A model generated the notes under the pieces. It was given only the letters and a program-made list of their open reading frames with translations. It was not told the DNA's origin and did not search any database. This document shows positions 39,673-48,999 of a stretch of DNA of 64,000 bases, piece after piece; the stretch's first letter is position 1, and each line of letters opens with the position of its first letter. The position numbers and the translations under genes are program-made. This DNA is from Megaera sp965229545 (GTDB taxonomy: Bacteria > Pseudomonadota > Alphaproteobacteria > Rickettsiales > Rickettsiaceae): assembly GCA_965229545.1 (NCBI GenBank), contig OZ245887.1, forward strand, positions 310,001 through 374,000, in the 5' to 3' direction.

Positions 39673-39903
39673 CTAATCATGTTTGGTCTTAATAGTTATA
39701 GCGTGAAATTTACTATGTAATACTTCTGCTAAAGCTGTATTAATTAATTTATGCTACTTGATTAATGAAATATTTTTAAATGAAGGGTCGCTTATTTCTA
39801 AAGAATAATGATCCTTATCCCCAGCTAAATCCTTTAACTGTATTTTTGCATTAGGAAATTTTTGTTGTAGTATCGATAATAACTCTTCTTCAGAAATAGC
39901 CAT
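39673..39903 (-). pseudogene. BolA/IbaG-family protein with in-frame amber codon
   Basis: A 76-codon frame starting at ATG 39903 (MAISEEELLSILQQKFPNA, DHYSLEISDPSFKNISLI) carries the BolA fold. TAG replaces the Gln expected before HKLINTALAEVLHSKFHAI, after which the frame runs to the normal end. A single CAG-to-TAG change explains it. BolA proteins act with monothiol glutaredoxins in Fe-S handling. It could be called intact if amber is suppressed, but nothing here suggests that. Confidence 0.85.
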
Positions 39904-40172
39904 ATGTAAAAATCTTATTATTTAACAAATTATATAATGGAGGCTACAAAAAAATTTTATAATTTGCAATCTTTAAATTTTTTAAGAAATGCCGTTACTT
40001 TATAAAATTGCTTTTAGCTTATTTGATAGATTGGTGAGAAAATACCTTATATGTTTTAGAAAATTCAAACCATTTGTTGCGAAATCCTGAACTGATAATA
40101 TAATAACTCACAAAGGCATGGTGTATATTATTTCATCGCCTTAGATTAAATAATTATTAATAAACAAAGCTA

Positions 40173-40505
40173 ATGATTGATACTCCAAATGACCTAAAGG
40201 ATTTTCTTGTCAAGATATTAGAGGAAAAAAATGCTCAAAATATTACCGTACTTAAACTAGGAGATGAGGTACCACTGGCAACATATATGATTTTTGCTAG
40301 CGGTAGGTCTATAAAAAACATTGCTGCAATAGCAGAGCATCTAGTGTATGAATTAAAACATAATGCGCAGTGGCCGGCTTCTGCTGAAGGGCTGAATAAT
40401 TCAGATTGGATTTTACTGGATGCCGGAGATGTTATCGTTCATATTTTTCATCCTGAGGCAAGAGAAAAATTTAAACTGGAAGAGTTATGGGGAAAGAAAA
40501 AATAA
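40173..40505 (+). CDS. rsfS: Ribosome silencing factor RsfS
   Basis: 110 residues of the Iojap/RsfS family. It contains KNAQNITVLKLGDE-like first strand (NAQNITVLKLGDEVPLATYM), ASGRSIKNIAAIAEHL and the end WILLDAGDVIVHIFHPEAREKFKLEELW. Binds uL14 and blocks subunit joining under starvation. Normal length. Confidence 0.93.
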   Translation: MIDTPNDLKDFLVKILEEKNAQNITVLKLGDEVPLATYMIFASGRSIKNIAAIAEHLVYELKHNAQWPASAEGLNNSDWILLDAGDVIVHIFHPEAREKFKLEELWGKKK

Positions 40506-40563
40506 GTACATAAGATGTACCCTAAGATGTAAAAGTATAAATAACTAAAAATTAGAGAATTTA

Positions 40564-42294
40564 ATGCAGAGCCAGATTCTAGTCGTAATTATTATGTTAA
40601 TCGCAGCCGCAGTGTTTGTAGTTGCTATTTTCAAAAGATTAAATCTGAGTCCGGTACTTGGTTACTTAGTGGCCGGAGCCATGATAGGGGACCATGGAAT
40701 GAAAATTGTGGCTTATGAGCAAACTACTTTGCTTGCGGAATTAGGTGTCGTATTCTTACTATTTGCTATTGGGCTTGAACTTTCTATAGAAAGACTCAAA
40801 GCTATGAGGCGATATGTTTTTGGCCTCGGATCTTTGCAAGTATTTATTACCGTACTTCTTATTGCTGGTTCTATAGTCTTGGTAACAGGGGATAATGATT
40901 CGGCCATAATTATCGCCGGCGGCCTTGCATTGTCTTCAACTGCCATAGTAATGCAAGTAGTTAATGAAACCAAAAGCCAGTCCATGCAAATAGGGAGGAT
41001 TTCTCTTGCTATTTTACTATTACAAGATTTTGTAGTTGTACCATTACTTGTTATCGTGCCTATTCTCGGAGGTAATGGTGAAGAACCGCTGGTAACTGTA
41101 CTTGTTTATTCACTGTTAAAGGCAATTGTTGCTCTAGCGGTTATCTTTATTGCTGGTAGATTGTTACTTAGACCTTTGTTTTCTTTTATATCTTCAGATT
41201 CAGGTAGCGAGAGCAGTGAGTTACCGATTGCTGTAACTTTGTTAGTAGTTCTTTCAGCTTCTTGGGGGACAGAGCATTTCGGCCTTTCTCTTGCTCTTGG
41301 GGCTTTTGTAGCCGGAGTTCTTGTGGCCGAGACAGAATTTAGAATTAAGGCTCACGAAAGTATTTATCCCTTTAAAAGCTTGTTGCTTGGTCTCTTCTTT
41401 ATGAGTGTAGGAATGAAGATTGATGTAATGGAAATATACTCACAAATCTCAACTATAATCACTTTTTGCTTCGCCCTGATCCTTTTAAAAGCAATTATTA
41501 TTGCTGGATTATGTATATTATTTGGATTTAATAAGGGGGTAGCTATTCATACCGGTTTATTGCTTTCTCAAGGGGGAGAATTTTCGTTTATTTTATTTAA
41601 CCTTGGTAAAGAATATGGAGTTCTAGAAGAAAGTGTTGCAAATATTTTATTATTGGTTGTAACTTGTTCAATGGCTCTTACGCCTTTACTTGCCATGATA
41701 GGCCAAAAAGTTGCCGAAAAAATAGAAAAGGGGCTCGGAAGAACTCCAGAACAGATTATTGAATATGGAGCACGTGATCTAGCCAATCACGTTATTATTG
41801 CAGGGTTCGGTAAAGTAGGAAAGATGGTAGCTAAAGTTCTGGAAGCGGAAGGGGTAAATTATATAGCATTGGATGTTAATGGCGAAGTCGTTGCAGAGGA
41901 AATAGCAAACGGCTTACCAGTTTTTATTGGTGATACATCGCAGATAAGTAATTTAAAAGCTGTTGGAGCCGATAGAGCATTAACTATTGTATTAACAATG
42001 AGCAATCCAATCACTATCAAGAAAACAGCTAGAACCATTAAAAATAATTTTTCTGATCTTGAAGTTATTATTAGGTTAAAAGACTTAAAGAATTGTACAG
42101 AATTTTATGATATTGGAGTAACTACAATTATTCCTCAAGATTACGAAACTGGTTTACAATTAGGGGGTGCTGTTCTGAAATCTATAGGTATCAGCGAGAA
42201 CGAAATCAATCGGATAAAAACTCAATTTAGGGCAGGAAGTTACGTTGTAGTTAAACAGGATAATACTTTACTTGAATCTGAAGAAGATGAATAG
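40564..42294 (+). CDS. CPA2-family cation/proton antiporter (KefB/KefC-like)
   Basis: 576 residues: about 12-13 membrane helices in a Na/H-exchanger domain (LGVVFLLFAIGLELS, GGLALSSTAIVMQV, LLQDFVVVPLLV with the ion-binding Gln-Asp) followed by a TrkA-N/RCK Rossmann domain (IIAGFGKVGKMVAKVL) from about residue 410. The layout is that of glutathione-gated K+ efflux systems. No ancillary KefF/KefG is adjacent. Ends in an acidic tail. Confidence 0.9.
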   Translation: MQSQILVVIIMLIAAAVFVVAIFKRLNLSPVLGYLVAGAMIGDHGMKIVAYEQTTLLAELGVVFLLFAIGLELSIERLKAMRRYVFGLGSLQVFITVLLIAGSIVLVTGDNDSAIIIAGGLALSSTAIVMQVVNETKSQSMQIGRISLAILLLQDFVVVPLLVIVPILGGNGEEPLVTVLVYSLLKAIVALAVIFIAGRLLLRPLFSFISSDSGSESSELPIAVTLLVVLSASWGTEHFGLSLALGAFVAGVLVAETEFRIKAHESIYPFKSLLLGLFFMSVGMKIDVMEIYSQISTIITFCFALILLKAIIIAGLCILFGFNKGVAIHTGLLLSQGGEFSFILFNLGKEYGVLEESVANILLLVVTCSMALTPLLAMIGQKVAEKIEKGLGRTPEQIIEYGARDLANHVIIAGFGKVGKMVAKVLEAEGVNYIALDVNGEVVAEEIANGLPVFIGDTSQISNLKAVGADRALTIVLTMSNPITIKKTARTIKNNFSDLEVIIRLKDLKNCTEFYDIGVTTIIPQDYETGLQLGGAVLKSIGISENEINRIKTQFRAGSYVVVKQDNTLLESEEDE

Positions 42295-42766
42295 GATATT
42301 TGTTTGCTTAATGCTGTGTATAAATATCAGTTCTCTATCTTTAGCTGATATTTCGAAAGAAAAATTACCAATACCAAGGTTTGTAACAATTAAATTTGAT
42401 GAAGTAAATGTAAGAACTGGTCCAGTTATAGATTGTCCTATTGAGTGGGTATTTATTCGTAAAGGAGAACCGGTAGAAATAATAGCCGAATATGAGCAAT
42501 GGAGGAAAATACGGGACATAAATGGAGAAGGTGGATGGGTACATGCAAGTGCTTTATCCGCCAAAAGATCGGTTATATTAGTATCAAAAAATATTACTCC
42601 TCTAATTGCTTTACCTGGTCGTTATGATGACATAGTAGTCCAGCTAAAACCTAAGATTCGGTGTAATTTGATAAAATGTAAAGGTGATTGGTGCCAAGTG
42701 GCCTGTAAAGCATACAAAGGATGGATTGTAAAAAAACTCCTATGGGGTATATACCCAGACGAGTAA
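42287..42766 (+). CDS. Secreted SH3-domain protein
   Basis: Start ATG 42287 overlaps the antiporter stop by 8 bp (ATGAATAG), so the two are probably co-translated. An N-terminal signal peptide (FVCLMLCINISSLSLA) is followed by two SH3-like repeats: VNVRTGP...VEIIAEYEQWRKIRD..GGWVHASALS, and a second half ending GDWCQVACKAYKGWIVKKLLWGIYP. Bacterial SH3 domains of this kind usually bind peptidoglycan in the periplasm. 159 residues. Confidence 0.85.
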   Translation: MNRIFVCLMLCINISSLSLADISKEKLPIPRFVTIKFDEVNVRTGPVIDCPIEWVFIRKGEPVEIIAEYEQWRKIRDINGEGGWVHASALSAKRSVILVSKNITPLIALPGRYDDIVVQLKPKIRCNLIKCKGDWCQVACKAYKGWIVKKLLWGIYPDE

Positions 42767-42987
42767 AGTTTCGGCAGGGGAGAACAGATTCAATTTTTAG
42801 CCCAATTTGGGAATTCATAATATCATAACCCAAAATCTATATAATTAGGTCAAAAGGAAATTAACTCATATACAGAACTTGCTAATTTCTATATTTAGGT
42901 TAATAAACTTCTGCGAGATCTTATAACGAAATATTCACCCAGACGAGTTTGTAACCTTAATAATTTCAAAACCACGGTTGTTTTTTC

Positions 42988-45504
42988 TTAGTATACAACA
43001 TTAATTTGCAGGCTCTTTCCTCTTAAGTTCTGTGCCTTTGAGGTTAGTTGTTCTACATATAAAATCTCTTTTGTAGCAGTTACATTTTTCAAATCCGATA
43101 TTAAATTATCTGGTAACATAGTTCCTTCAATTTCTATATAACTTATCGGTGATTTAATTGATAAATTATCTTGCGCTTTAATCTTTCTAACCAATTCAAG
43201 GATTTCAAGTAAATCTTCTGATTTACTTCCATCTACATCAGTAAATTTAGCTCCTTTTACATTAGGCCATGAGCCCCTCATATGAATACTTTCTGAGTTA
43301 TTCTTGGCGTAAAGTATATGAAATAACTCTTCGGTAATATGTGGGATAATGGGAGCAAATAATTGTAGTAAGGTTTTTAAAGTGTGGTATAAGGTGAAAT
43401 GTGTACTTAATGCTCCTTGATCATCTTCCCCGTTTTCGTTATAAGCTCTAGTTTTTGTAATTTCTAAGTAATTATCGCAAAACAGTGACCAGAAAAATTT
43501 TTCAGTTTTATCTAGTGCAGTTGCATATTCGTAATTTGTTAATTCTCGGTCAGTGTAATCTACTAAATCTACTAGTTTATTAACTAAGTATTTGTCAAAA
43601 TCTCTAGAGATTTTATGCTTTATCTCAGAAAGAGGAAGAGCTTTATCGACATCAGATATTTTGTCAAAATGAGTGCTAGCAAATTTAGCCGCATTCCAAA
43701 GCTTATTTATCAATCTTTTGCCGTTATTAATCACATCTTCAGAATAAGCAGTATCTGTTCCTAATTTTGAACTAGCGCACCAATATCTTATAACATCGGA
43801 ACCCTGGTCCTCTAACAATATTTCCGGTATTAAAATATTGCCTTTAGATTTAGACATTTTACTTTTGTCTTGCGCCAAACACCAACCGCTAACCATTATA
43901 TTTTTCCAAGGCAGAGTATTTTCATGTAAATAAGCTTTAAGTATCGTGTAAAATGCCCACGTCCTTAAGATTTCATGTGCTTGAGGGCGTAAATCTGCAG
44001 GAAATAATTTTTTATGCCGTTGTTCGTCCACCATATAATTATTTGAAATCCCATGTGAATTTAATTGGGGTGAAACAGAACTTGTGGCCCACGTGTCCAT
44101 AACATCATAATCTGGTATTACTTCATCCTTGTTATATCCTTCTGGTAAATCAACAAGCGGGTCCACAGGCAATTGATGAATTTTGGCAAATATTGGTTTT
44201 CCTTCTTCTCCGGCACGCTTGGAATACCAAACGGGGAAAGGTATGCCGAAATACCGTTGGCGTGAGATACACCAATCCATTCCTATTCCTTCTATCCATC
44301 TATCAAGCTTGATTTTCATAAATTGCGGATACCAATTTAACTCTTCAGACTTCTTTAACAGAGCTTTCTTGTGGGTAATAGTTTTTATAAACCATTGAGG
44401 GGTTGTAAGGATTTCCAGGGGAGCACCAGATCTTTCGGCGCATTTTACTGTTTGGAGTTTTTGTACTTGATTTACAAGTAGGCCTTCTTTCTTTAATAAT
44501 TCAATAATTTTGCTGCGTGCTTCGTTAACTATAAGGCCGGTAAGTTGAGCTGCAATTTGTTCAGCTTTTAGCTTGTTAACACAGCTATTATCAAATTGTA
44601 TGTTTTCTATTCTTCCTTGTTTACTTATAATAACCTTAGTTGGTAGTTTATGTTTTCTCCACCACGCAATATCTGTTTGATCGCCAAATGTGCAGCACAT
44701 TACTAAGCCAGTTCCTTTTGCAGGATCAACCATATCATCGGCAAGTAAAGGAATTTTAACGTCAAATAATGGAGAAAAAGCGAATTTACCTTCTAGATAA
44801 TTGTACCTTTTGTCTTCAGGGTGAAAAAAAACCGAGACACAAGCCGGTAGCAATTCGGGTCTGGTAGTAGCAATTGTGATTTTACCACCATTTTCTAAAG
44901 AAAATAAAATGTCATTCATGAAAGTGTTTTTTTCACGATCTTCGATTTCAGCCTGGGCAAGAGCCGTCTGGTCAACAGGATCCCATAACATTGGCTGAGA
45001 ATCACGATAAATCTGTCCTTTTTCTATTAGATCTAAAAAAGACATTTGGGAGATTTTACACGAAAGAGGATTAATAGTTTGATATTCCAGATTCCAATCT
45101 ACTGATAAAGCTATCCTATTAAATAAGGTCTTAAATTTTGCTTCTTCTTTGGCTACCACCTCATTACAAATATTAATAAACTCTTTTCTAGTCGTAGAAT
45201 TTGCCCGAATATTTTTTTCTTTTTCTACTAACCTTTCTGTCGGCAAACCATTATCGTCAAAACCCATTGGATAAAAAACATTTATTCCCCTCATTCTTCT
45301 GTGACGCACAATAAAATCTGTGTGTGTGTAGCTATATACGTGACCAATATGCAGCTGACCGGAAACTCCCGGGGGCGGGGTATCAACTACAAAAGTGCTT
45401 TCTCTTGCTTCTGTTTTATTCCAGTGATATGTACCTTTTTCTTGCCAAAAAAGTTGCCATTTCTTTTCACTTTCGTCGAACTTGTATTTTTTGGGGAATG
45501 ACAT
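42988..45504 (-). CDS. valS: Valyl-tRNA synthetase, archaeal-type
   Basis: Class I synthetase of about 838 residues. HIGH motif QLHIGHVYS, CP1 editing domain with TTRPELLPACVSVF, WCISRQRYFGIPFPVW, and KMSKS (KSKMSKSKGN). Like the known Rickettsia enzyme, it has the archaeal signature FYPMGFDDNGLPTER and lacks the long C-terminal coiled-coil arm of the common bacterial ValS. I prefer the ATG at 45504 (MSFPKKYKFDESEKK); TTG 45513 upstream would add three residues. Confidence 0.95.
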   Translation of the reverse strand: MSFPKKYKFDESEKKWQLFWQEKGTYHWNKTEARESTFVVDTPPPGVSGQLHIGHVYSYTHTDFIVRHRRMRGINVFYPMGFDDNGLPTERLVEKEKNIRANSTTRKEFINICNEVVAKEEAKFKTLFNRIALSVDWNLEYQTINPLSCKISQMSFLDLIEKGQIYRDSQPMLWDPVDQTALAQAEIEDREKNTFMNDILFSLENGGKITIATTRPELLPACVSVFFHPEDKRYNYLEGKFAFSPLFDVKIPLLADDMVDPAKGTGLVMCCTFGDQTDIAWWRKHKLPTKVIISKQGRIENIQFDNSCVNKLKAEQIAAQLTGLIVNEARSKIIELLKKEGLLVNQVQKLQTVKCAERSGAPLEILTTPQWFIKTITHKKALLKKSEELNWYPQFMKIKLDRWIEGIGMDWCISRQRYFGIPFPVWYSKRAGEEGKPIFAKIHQLPVDPLVDLPEGYNKDEVIPDYDVMDTWATSSVSPQLNSHGISNNYMVDEQRHKKLFPADLRPQAHEILRTWAFYTILKAYLHENTLPWKNIMVSGWCLAQDKSKMSKSKGNILIPEILLEDQGSDVIRYWCASSKLGTDTAYSEDVINNGKRLINKLWNAAKFASTHFDKISDVDKALPLSEIKHKISRDFDKYLVNKLVDLVDYTDRELTNYEYATALDKTEKFFWSLFCDNYLEITKTRAYNENGEDDQGALSTHFTLYHTLKTLLQLFAPIIPHITEELFHILYAKNNSESIHMRGSWPNVKGAKFTDVDGSKSEDLLEILELVRKIKAQDNLSIKSPISYIEIEGTMLPDNLISDLKNVTATKEILYVEQLTSKAQNLRGKSLQINVVY

Positions 45505-45562
45505 CCTAATCAATTTAGGTTAGTTTAATTTTAGAATAGAAATATATTATAAATAACTGGAA

Positions 45563-46420
45563 ATGCCAAAGATTTTTTCTACAATGGTAGAGTTACTCCG
45601 CCTTGATAAGCCCGTAGGTTATTTACTGGTTTTTTTTCCCGCATTATTTGGATTATTTTTAGCTTATGAGGAACCTATTGATTTGTATTATATACCAGTA
45701 CTCTTTATCGGCAGTGTCCTTGCACGAAGTTCCGGTTGTGTAATAAATGATTTTTTTGATAGGGATTTTGACAGACAAGTATTTCGTACAAAAAATAGAC
45801 CCTTAGCAAACAATGCCATATCTACAGAACTAGCTCTAATCATTTTGGGTTTATTGCTCCTCTTAACTATGGGGACACTTTTATATTTTACAATTATTCC
45901 AATAATTATCGGGATAATTGCGTTTTGTATGATCGTTATATATCCACTAATGAAGCGTTTTACTTACTTTCCCCAGGTTTTTTTAGGGTTGACTTTTAAT
46001 CTTGGTTGCTTAATCAGCTATGCAGAAATTAAAGACGATATTTCTTTGGGATCATTCTTAATGTATATTGCTTGTGGATTCTGGACATTTGGTTACGATA
46101 GTATTTATGCATTCATGGATATCAAAGATGATAAGGCTGTGGGAATTAAATCTTCAGCTATTTTTTTAGAGGGCAAATATTATAAGTTATTTATATTTTG
46201 CGCTTATATTATATTTATTCTTCTTTATATAGTAGCGAATTTGCCATCTAATAATTACTTAGGGATAATAGGAGGGGTGATAGTTCTTCCTGTGTTGTTC
46301 TGGCAAGTGAAAAATTTAGATATTACCGATCCCAATAATTGCTTAATAAGGTTTAAGTCTAATGTATATGTGGGATTTGTTATGGCTTTTTGTATGTTGC
46401 TCGGATGCTTACTTAATTAG
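45563..46420 (+). CDS. ubiA: 4-hydroxybenzoate polyprenyltransferase UbiA
   Basis: 285 residues with about eight membrane helices. First Asp-rich motif NDFFDRDFD (variant NDxxDxxxD), second motif DSIYAFMDIKDDKAVGIKS (DxxxxDxxDD), and the RLDKPVGYLLVFFPALFGL start. Attaches the prenyl tail in ubiquinone synthesis in the inner membrane. Fits with the aerobic respiratory chain and ATP synthase genes nearby. Confidence 0.93.
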   Translation: MPKIFSTMVELLRLDKPVGYLLVFFPALFGLFLAYEEPIDLYYIPVLFIGSVLARSSGCVINDFFDRDFDRQVFRTKNRPLANNAISTELALIILGLLLLLTMGTLLYFTIIPIIIGIIAFCMIVIYPLMKRFTYFPQVFLGLTFNLGCLISYAEIKDDISLGSFLMYIACGFWTFGYDSIYAFMDIKDDKAVGIKSSAIFLEGKYYKLFIFCAYIIFILLYIVANLPSNNYLGIIGGVIVLPVLFWQVKNLDITDPNNCLIRFKSNVYVGFVMAFCMLLGCLLN

Positions 46421-46447
46421 AGCGATAGATATTAAAATATATATGAA

Positions 46448-46476
46448 CTTGAAAAAAGTATATATTAAGCCTATAT
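46448..46476 (+). promoter_or_regulatory. Candidate RpoH (sigma-32) promoter of the Bax-inhibitor-like gene
   Basis: CTTG at 46448-46451, 18-bp spacer, CCTATAT at 46470-46476: a full match to CTTG-N17/18-CyTATnT. It lies 44 bp before the gene at 46520. Confidence 0.6.
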
Positions 46477-46519
46477 TATAAACATTGAGATGCTTAAAAC
46501 TAGTAAATAGAGGTGTACT

Positions 46520-47251
46520 ATGATCGACTATACAAAATCCTTTGTTAAAGATAAAGGTGGCTTTGATGAAGGGCTAAGAAACTACATGCTCAAGATATAT
46601 AACTTTATGGCCATGGGTCTTGTTGTTACTGGGGTATTTGCTTTCTCAACCTTAAATTTTCCTCCACTTGCCGGGTTAATGTTTAATATTGGCCCAAATG
46701 GTGAGTTTATGGGAACCTCGGGCCTTGGAATGCTTATATCATTTGCCCCTCTGGGAATCGCTATATATTTCTTTATGGGCCTTGGTAGAATGTCAGTAAA
46801 TACTGCACAGACTTTATTTTGGGTTTATGCAGCAGTTATGGGAATGTCATTATCATATTTAGGTCTGGTATATACTGGGCAGTCGCTGGCTCGGACATTT
46901 TTTATCTGTGCCTCTGTATTTGGTGGTATGAGTCTTTATGGTTACAGTACAAAAACTGATCTAACTTCAATGGGTTCTTTCCTTATAATGGGGTTGGTTG
47001 GCATAATAGTTGTTTCGCTTGTAAATATTTTCTTGCGAAGCCCTGCTATTGATTTTGCAACTTCCTTCATTGGGATTGCTATATTTATGGGACTTACCGC
47101 TTGGGATACTCAGAAATTAAAAACTATCTATTATAACTCAGGTGGTGGAGAAATGGGCCAAAAGATGGCAGTGCTCGGAGCATTTACATTGTATCTAGAT
47201 TTCATCAACCTGTTTTTATATATGTTAAGATTTTTCGGTGATAGAAAATAG
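46520..47251 (+). CDS. Bax inhibitor-1/YccA family membrane protein
   Basis: 243 residues with seven hydrophobic helices. The N-terminal cytosolic segment leads into LRNYMLKIYNFMAMGLVVTG, and the family signature near the end is FMGLTAWDTQKLKTIYY followed by GAFTLYLDFINLFLYMLRFFG. In E. coli YccA modulates the FtsH membrane protease; homologues elsewhere are Ca2+-leak channels. Complete and preceded by a candidate heat-shock promoter, which would suit a link to membrane proteolysis. Confidence 0.92.
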   Translation: MIDYTKSFVKDKGGFDEGLRNYMLKIYNFMAMGLVVTGVFAFSTLNFPPLAGLMFNIGPNGEFMGTSGLGMLISFAPLGIAIYFFMGLGRMSVNTAQTLFWVYAAVMGMSLSYLGLVYTGQSLARTFFICASVFGGMSLYGYSTKTDLTSMGSFLIMGLVGIIVVSLVNIFLRSPAIDFATSFIGIAIFMGLTAWDTQKLKTIYYNSGGGEMGQKMAVLGAFTLYLDFINLFLYMLRFFGDRK

Positions 47252-47279
47252 ATATAAAAATATAAATTAATTTACCTAT

Positions 47280-48002
47280 ATGAAAAATCCAAGTGCGGCC
47301 GTACTAATAATAGGGAATGAGATATTATCCGGCCGCACTTTAGATACTAATACCCAAACTATAGCAAGAACTCTTGAAAAAATTGGGGTAATAGTAAGAG
47401 AAGCTAGAACTGTTCCAGATGAAAAACAAGCTATTATAGAGTCTGTGTTGGCTTTGAGCCAAAAATATGATTATGTTTTTACTACTGGTGGGATCGGTCC
47501 AACTCATGACGATATTACGAGTCTTGCTATATCTGAAGCTTTTAGCGTATCTTACGTTTGCAGCGAAACTATTTATAAGGTTTTAGAACAATTTTATCAA
47601 AGCCGAGGAGAACAAATGAATAAGGCCAGGGAGAAAATGGCTTTTATTCCAGAAGGGAGTACCTTGATAAAAAATGAAGTGACTAAAGTTCCGGGTTTTG
47701 CTATTAAAAATGTTTATTGCTTAGCCGGTGTACCTGATATTATGAAATCTATGCTAAATTCTATCATTCCGTCTCTGAAACATGGTAATGTTGTGCGTAG
47801 TTTATCGTATACTGTTATGATTGGAGAGAGTAAAATAGCAGAAAGTTTTGAGGCCTTACAAAATAAGTATCCTTCTGTAGATATGGGAAGCTATCCATTT
47901 ACAAAAGACGGTACACATGGAACTTCTTTAGTGCTTAGAGCAACTGATTATGTTAATCTGGAAGCTGCTCTTCGGGATTTAAAAAACCTGATTAAGGAAT
48001 AA
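47280..48002 (+). CDS. CinA-like molybdopterin-binding (MoCF) domain protein
   Basis: 240 residues: only the N-terminal competence/damage-inducible (CinA) domain, with IGNEILSGRTLDTNTQTIA, TTGGIGPTHDDITSLA and the C-terminal subdomain. The C-terminal nicotinamide-nucleotide amidase domain of full CinA is absent, as usual for the short form. Members act on ADP-ribose or NMN derivatives; role here unknown. It follows the Bax-inhibitor gene by 28 bp and has a terminator after it. Confidence 0.9.
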   Translation: MKNPSAAVLIIGNEILSGRTLDTNTQTIARTLEKIGVIVREARTVPDEKQAIIESVLALSQKYDYVFTTGGIGPTHDDITSLAISEAFSVSYVCSETIYKVLEQFYQSRGEQMNKAREKMAFIPEGSTLIKNEVTKVPGFAIKNVYCLAGVPDIMKSMLNSIIPSLKHGNVVRSLSYTVMIGESKIAESFEALQNKYPSVDMGSYPFTKDGTHGTSLVLRATDYVNLEAALRDLKNLIKE

Positions 48003-48032
48003 AATGAATCTTGGATAAATAACAGAAAAACT

Positions 48033-48055
48033 GCTTTTCTAAAAGCGTTTTTTTT
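48033..48055 (+). terminator. Rho-independent terminator after the cinA-like gene
   Basis: A short hairpin (GCTTT / AAAGC around a small loop, 48033-48045) is followed by G and eight T, 30 bp after the stop codon. Confidence 0.6.
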
Positions 48056-48105
48056 AAGTGGTATTTGATTTAAGAAAAAAATAATACAAAACAAATTTAG
48101 CTTTT

Positions 48106-48780
48106 CTAAATAAGAATAGCTTGAAGAAACTGGGCTTTTCTATTTTCCTTTATCGATTTTTGGTGATATTTTGTTATTATATAACCTTCATGTGGGGTCA
48201 AGAAGTCAGTATTTTGAATGATTAGCTCTTTATCTTCTAAAAATAATTTTTTTACATTTTCAAAATAATCTTCTATGTCAGAAGCAAAGGCAATAAAACC
48301 GTCGATTTTCAATTTTAATTTTAAAAGTTCTAATCGTTCTTTATTCATTAGGCGCTTTTTCATATACCTTCTTTTATGCCATGGATCTGGGAACAAAACA
48401 TAAACTCCTTCCAAGGAACGGTTTGGTATATCTTTTAGTATCATGTCTAGATCATCAGGCCAGATCGAAAAATTGTCGTTTTGGCTTTTAGCAACCAGTG
48501 TCAAAAAGTTCGCTATGCCATTTAAGTAAACTTCAACTCCAATATATAAATTTGCAGGGTTTAAAACAGTTTGATTAAATAAGTGTTCCCCCATTCCAAA
48601 ACCAATTTCTAAATATTTTTTTCGGTTATCGTTAAAAGTTAGTAATTCGTTGAAGAACAGGTATTTGGACAAAACATTTTCAAGAAGTTCTTTATTTTGA
48701 TTAGAAAGTCTTTTACCTATTCTCCTTGCGAAAGTCCTGTTTAACTTATTAAACTCTGGTATTATTTTGTTTTCCATCAC
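48106..48780 (-). CDS. trmB: tRNA (guanine-N7)-methyltransferase
   Basis: Makes m7G46 in tRNA. 224 residues: SAM-binding LEIGFGMGEHLFNQ, YIGVEVYLNGIANFL, and the family hallmark LFPDPWHKRRYMKKRLMNKERLELL. Its end has TKYHQKSIKENRKAQFLQA. Intact, convergent with the cinA-like gene. Confidence 0.95.
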   Translation of the reverse strand: MMENKIIPEFNKLNRTFARRIGKRLSNQNKELLENVLSKYLFFNELLTFNDNRKKYLEIGFGMGEHLFNQTVLNPANLYIGVEVYLNGIANFLTLVAKSQNDNFSIWPDDLDMILKDIPNRSLEGVYVLFPDPWHKRRYMKKRLMNKERLELLKLKLKIDGFIAFASDIEDYFENVKKLFLEDKELIIQNTDFLTPHEGYIITKYHQKSIKENRKAQFLQAILI

Positions 48781-48884
48781 TTCTTAGGAGTTTTATAATG
48801 CCACTATATATTTTAATATTATGACAAATTCAACAACTCTATTGCAAATAAAGCGTATTTATTTATAATAGCTCACTAAATAAT

Positions 48885-48960
48885 GGGGTCATAGCTCATT
48901 TGGTAGAGCGTTTGAATGGCATTCAAAAGGTGAGGGGTTCGATTCCCCTTGGCTCCACCA
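48885..48960 (+). tRNA. tRNA-Ala (GGC anticodon)
   Basis: 76 nt including encoded CCA. Acceptor GGGGTCA / TGGCTCC (with G-T pairs), D-arm AGCTCATTTGGTAGAGC, anticodon stem TTTGA/TCAAA with loop ATGGCAT (anticodon GGC), T-loop GGTTCGATTCC. Second alanine tRNA in the window; together with TGC it would read all Ala codons. Confidence 0.95.
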
Positions 48961-48999
48961 GGTTTAATTCCAGTTCGGCCAAATATTACATTATTTGCA

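Noticed and set aside
40713..40985. Antisense open frames of 60-140 codons within core genes (antiporter, rne, hslV, glyA and others)
   Set aside because: They lie opposite well-supported genes, have composition typical of reverse-strand readings and lack independent support.
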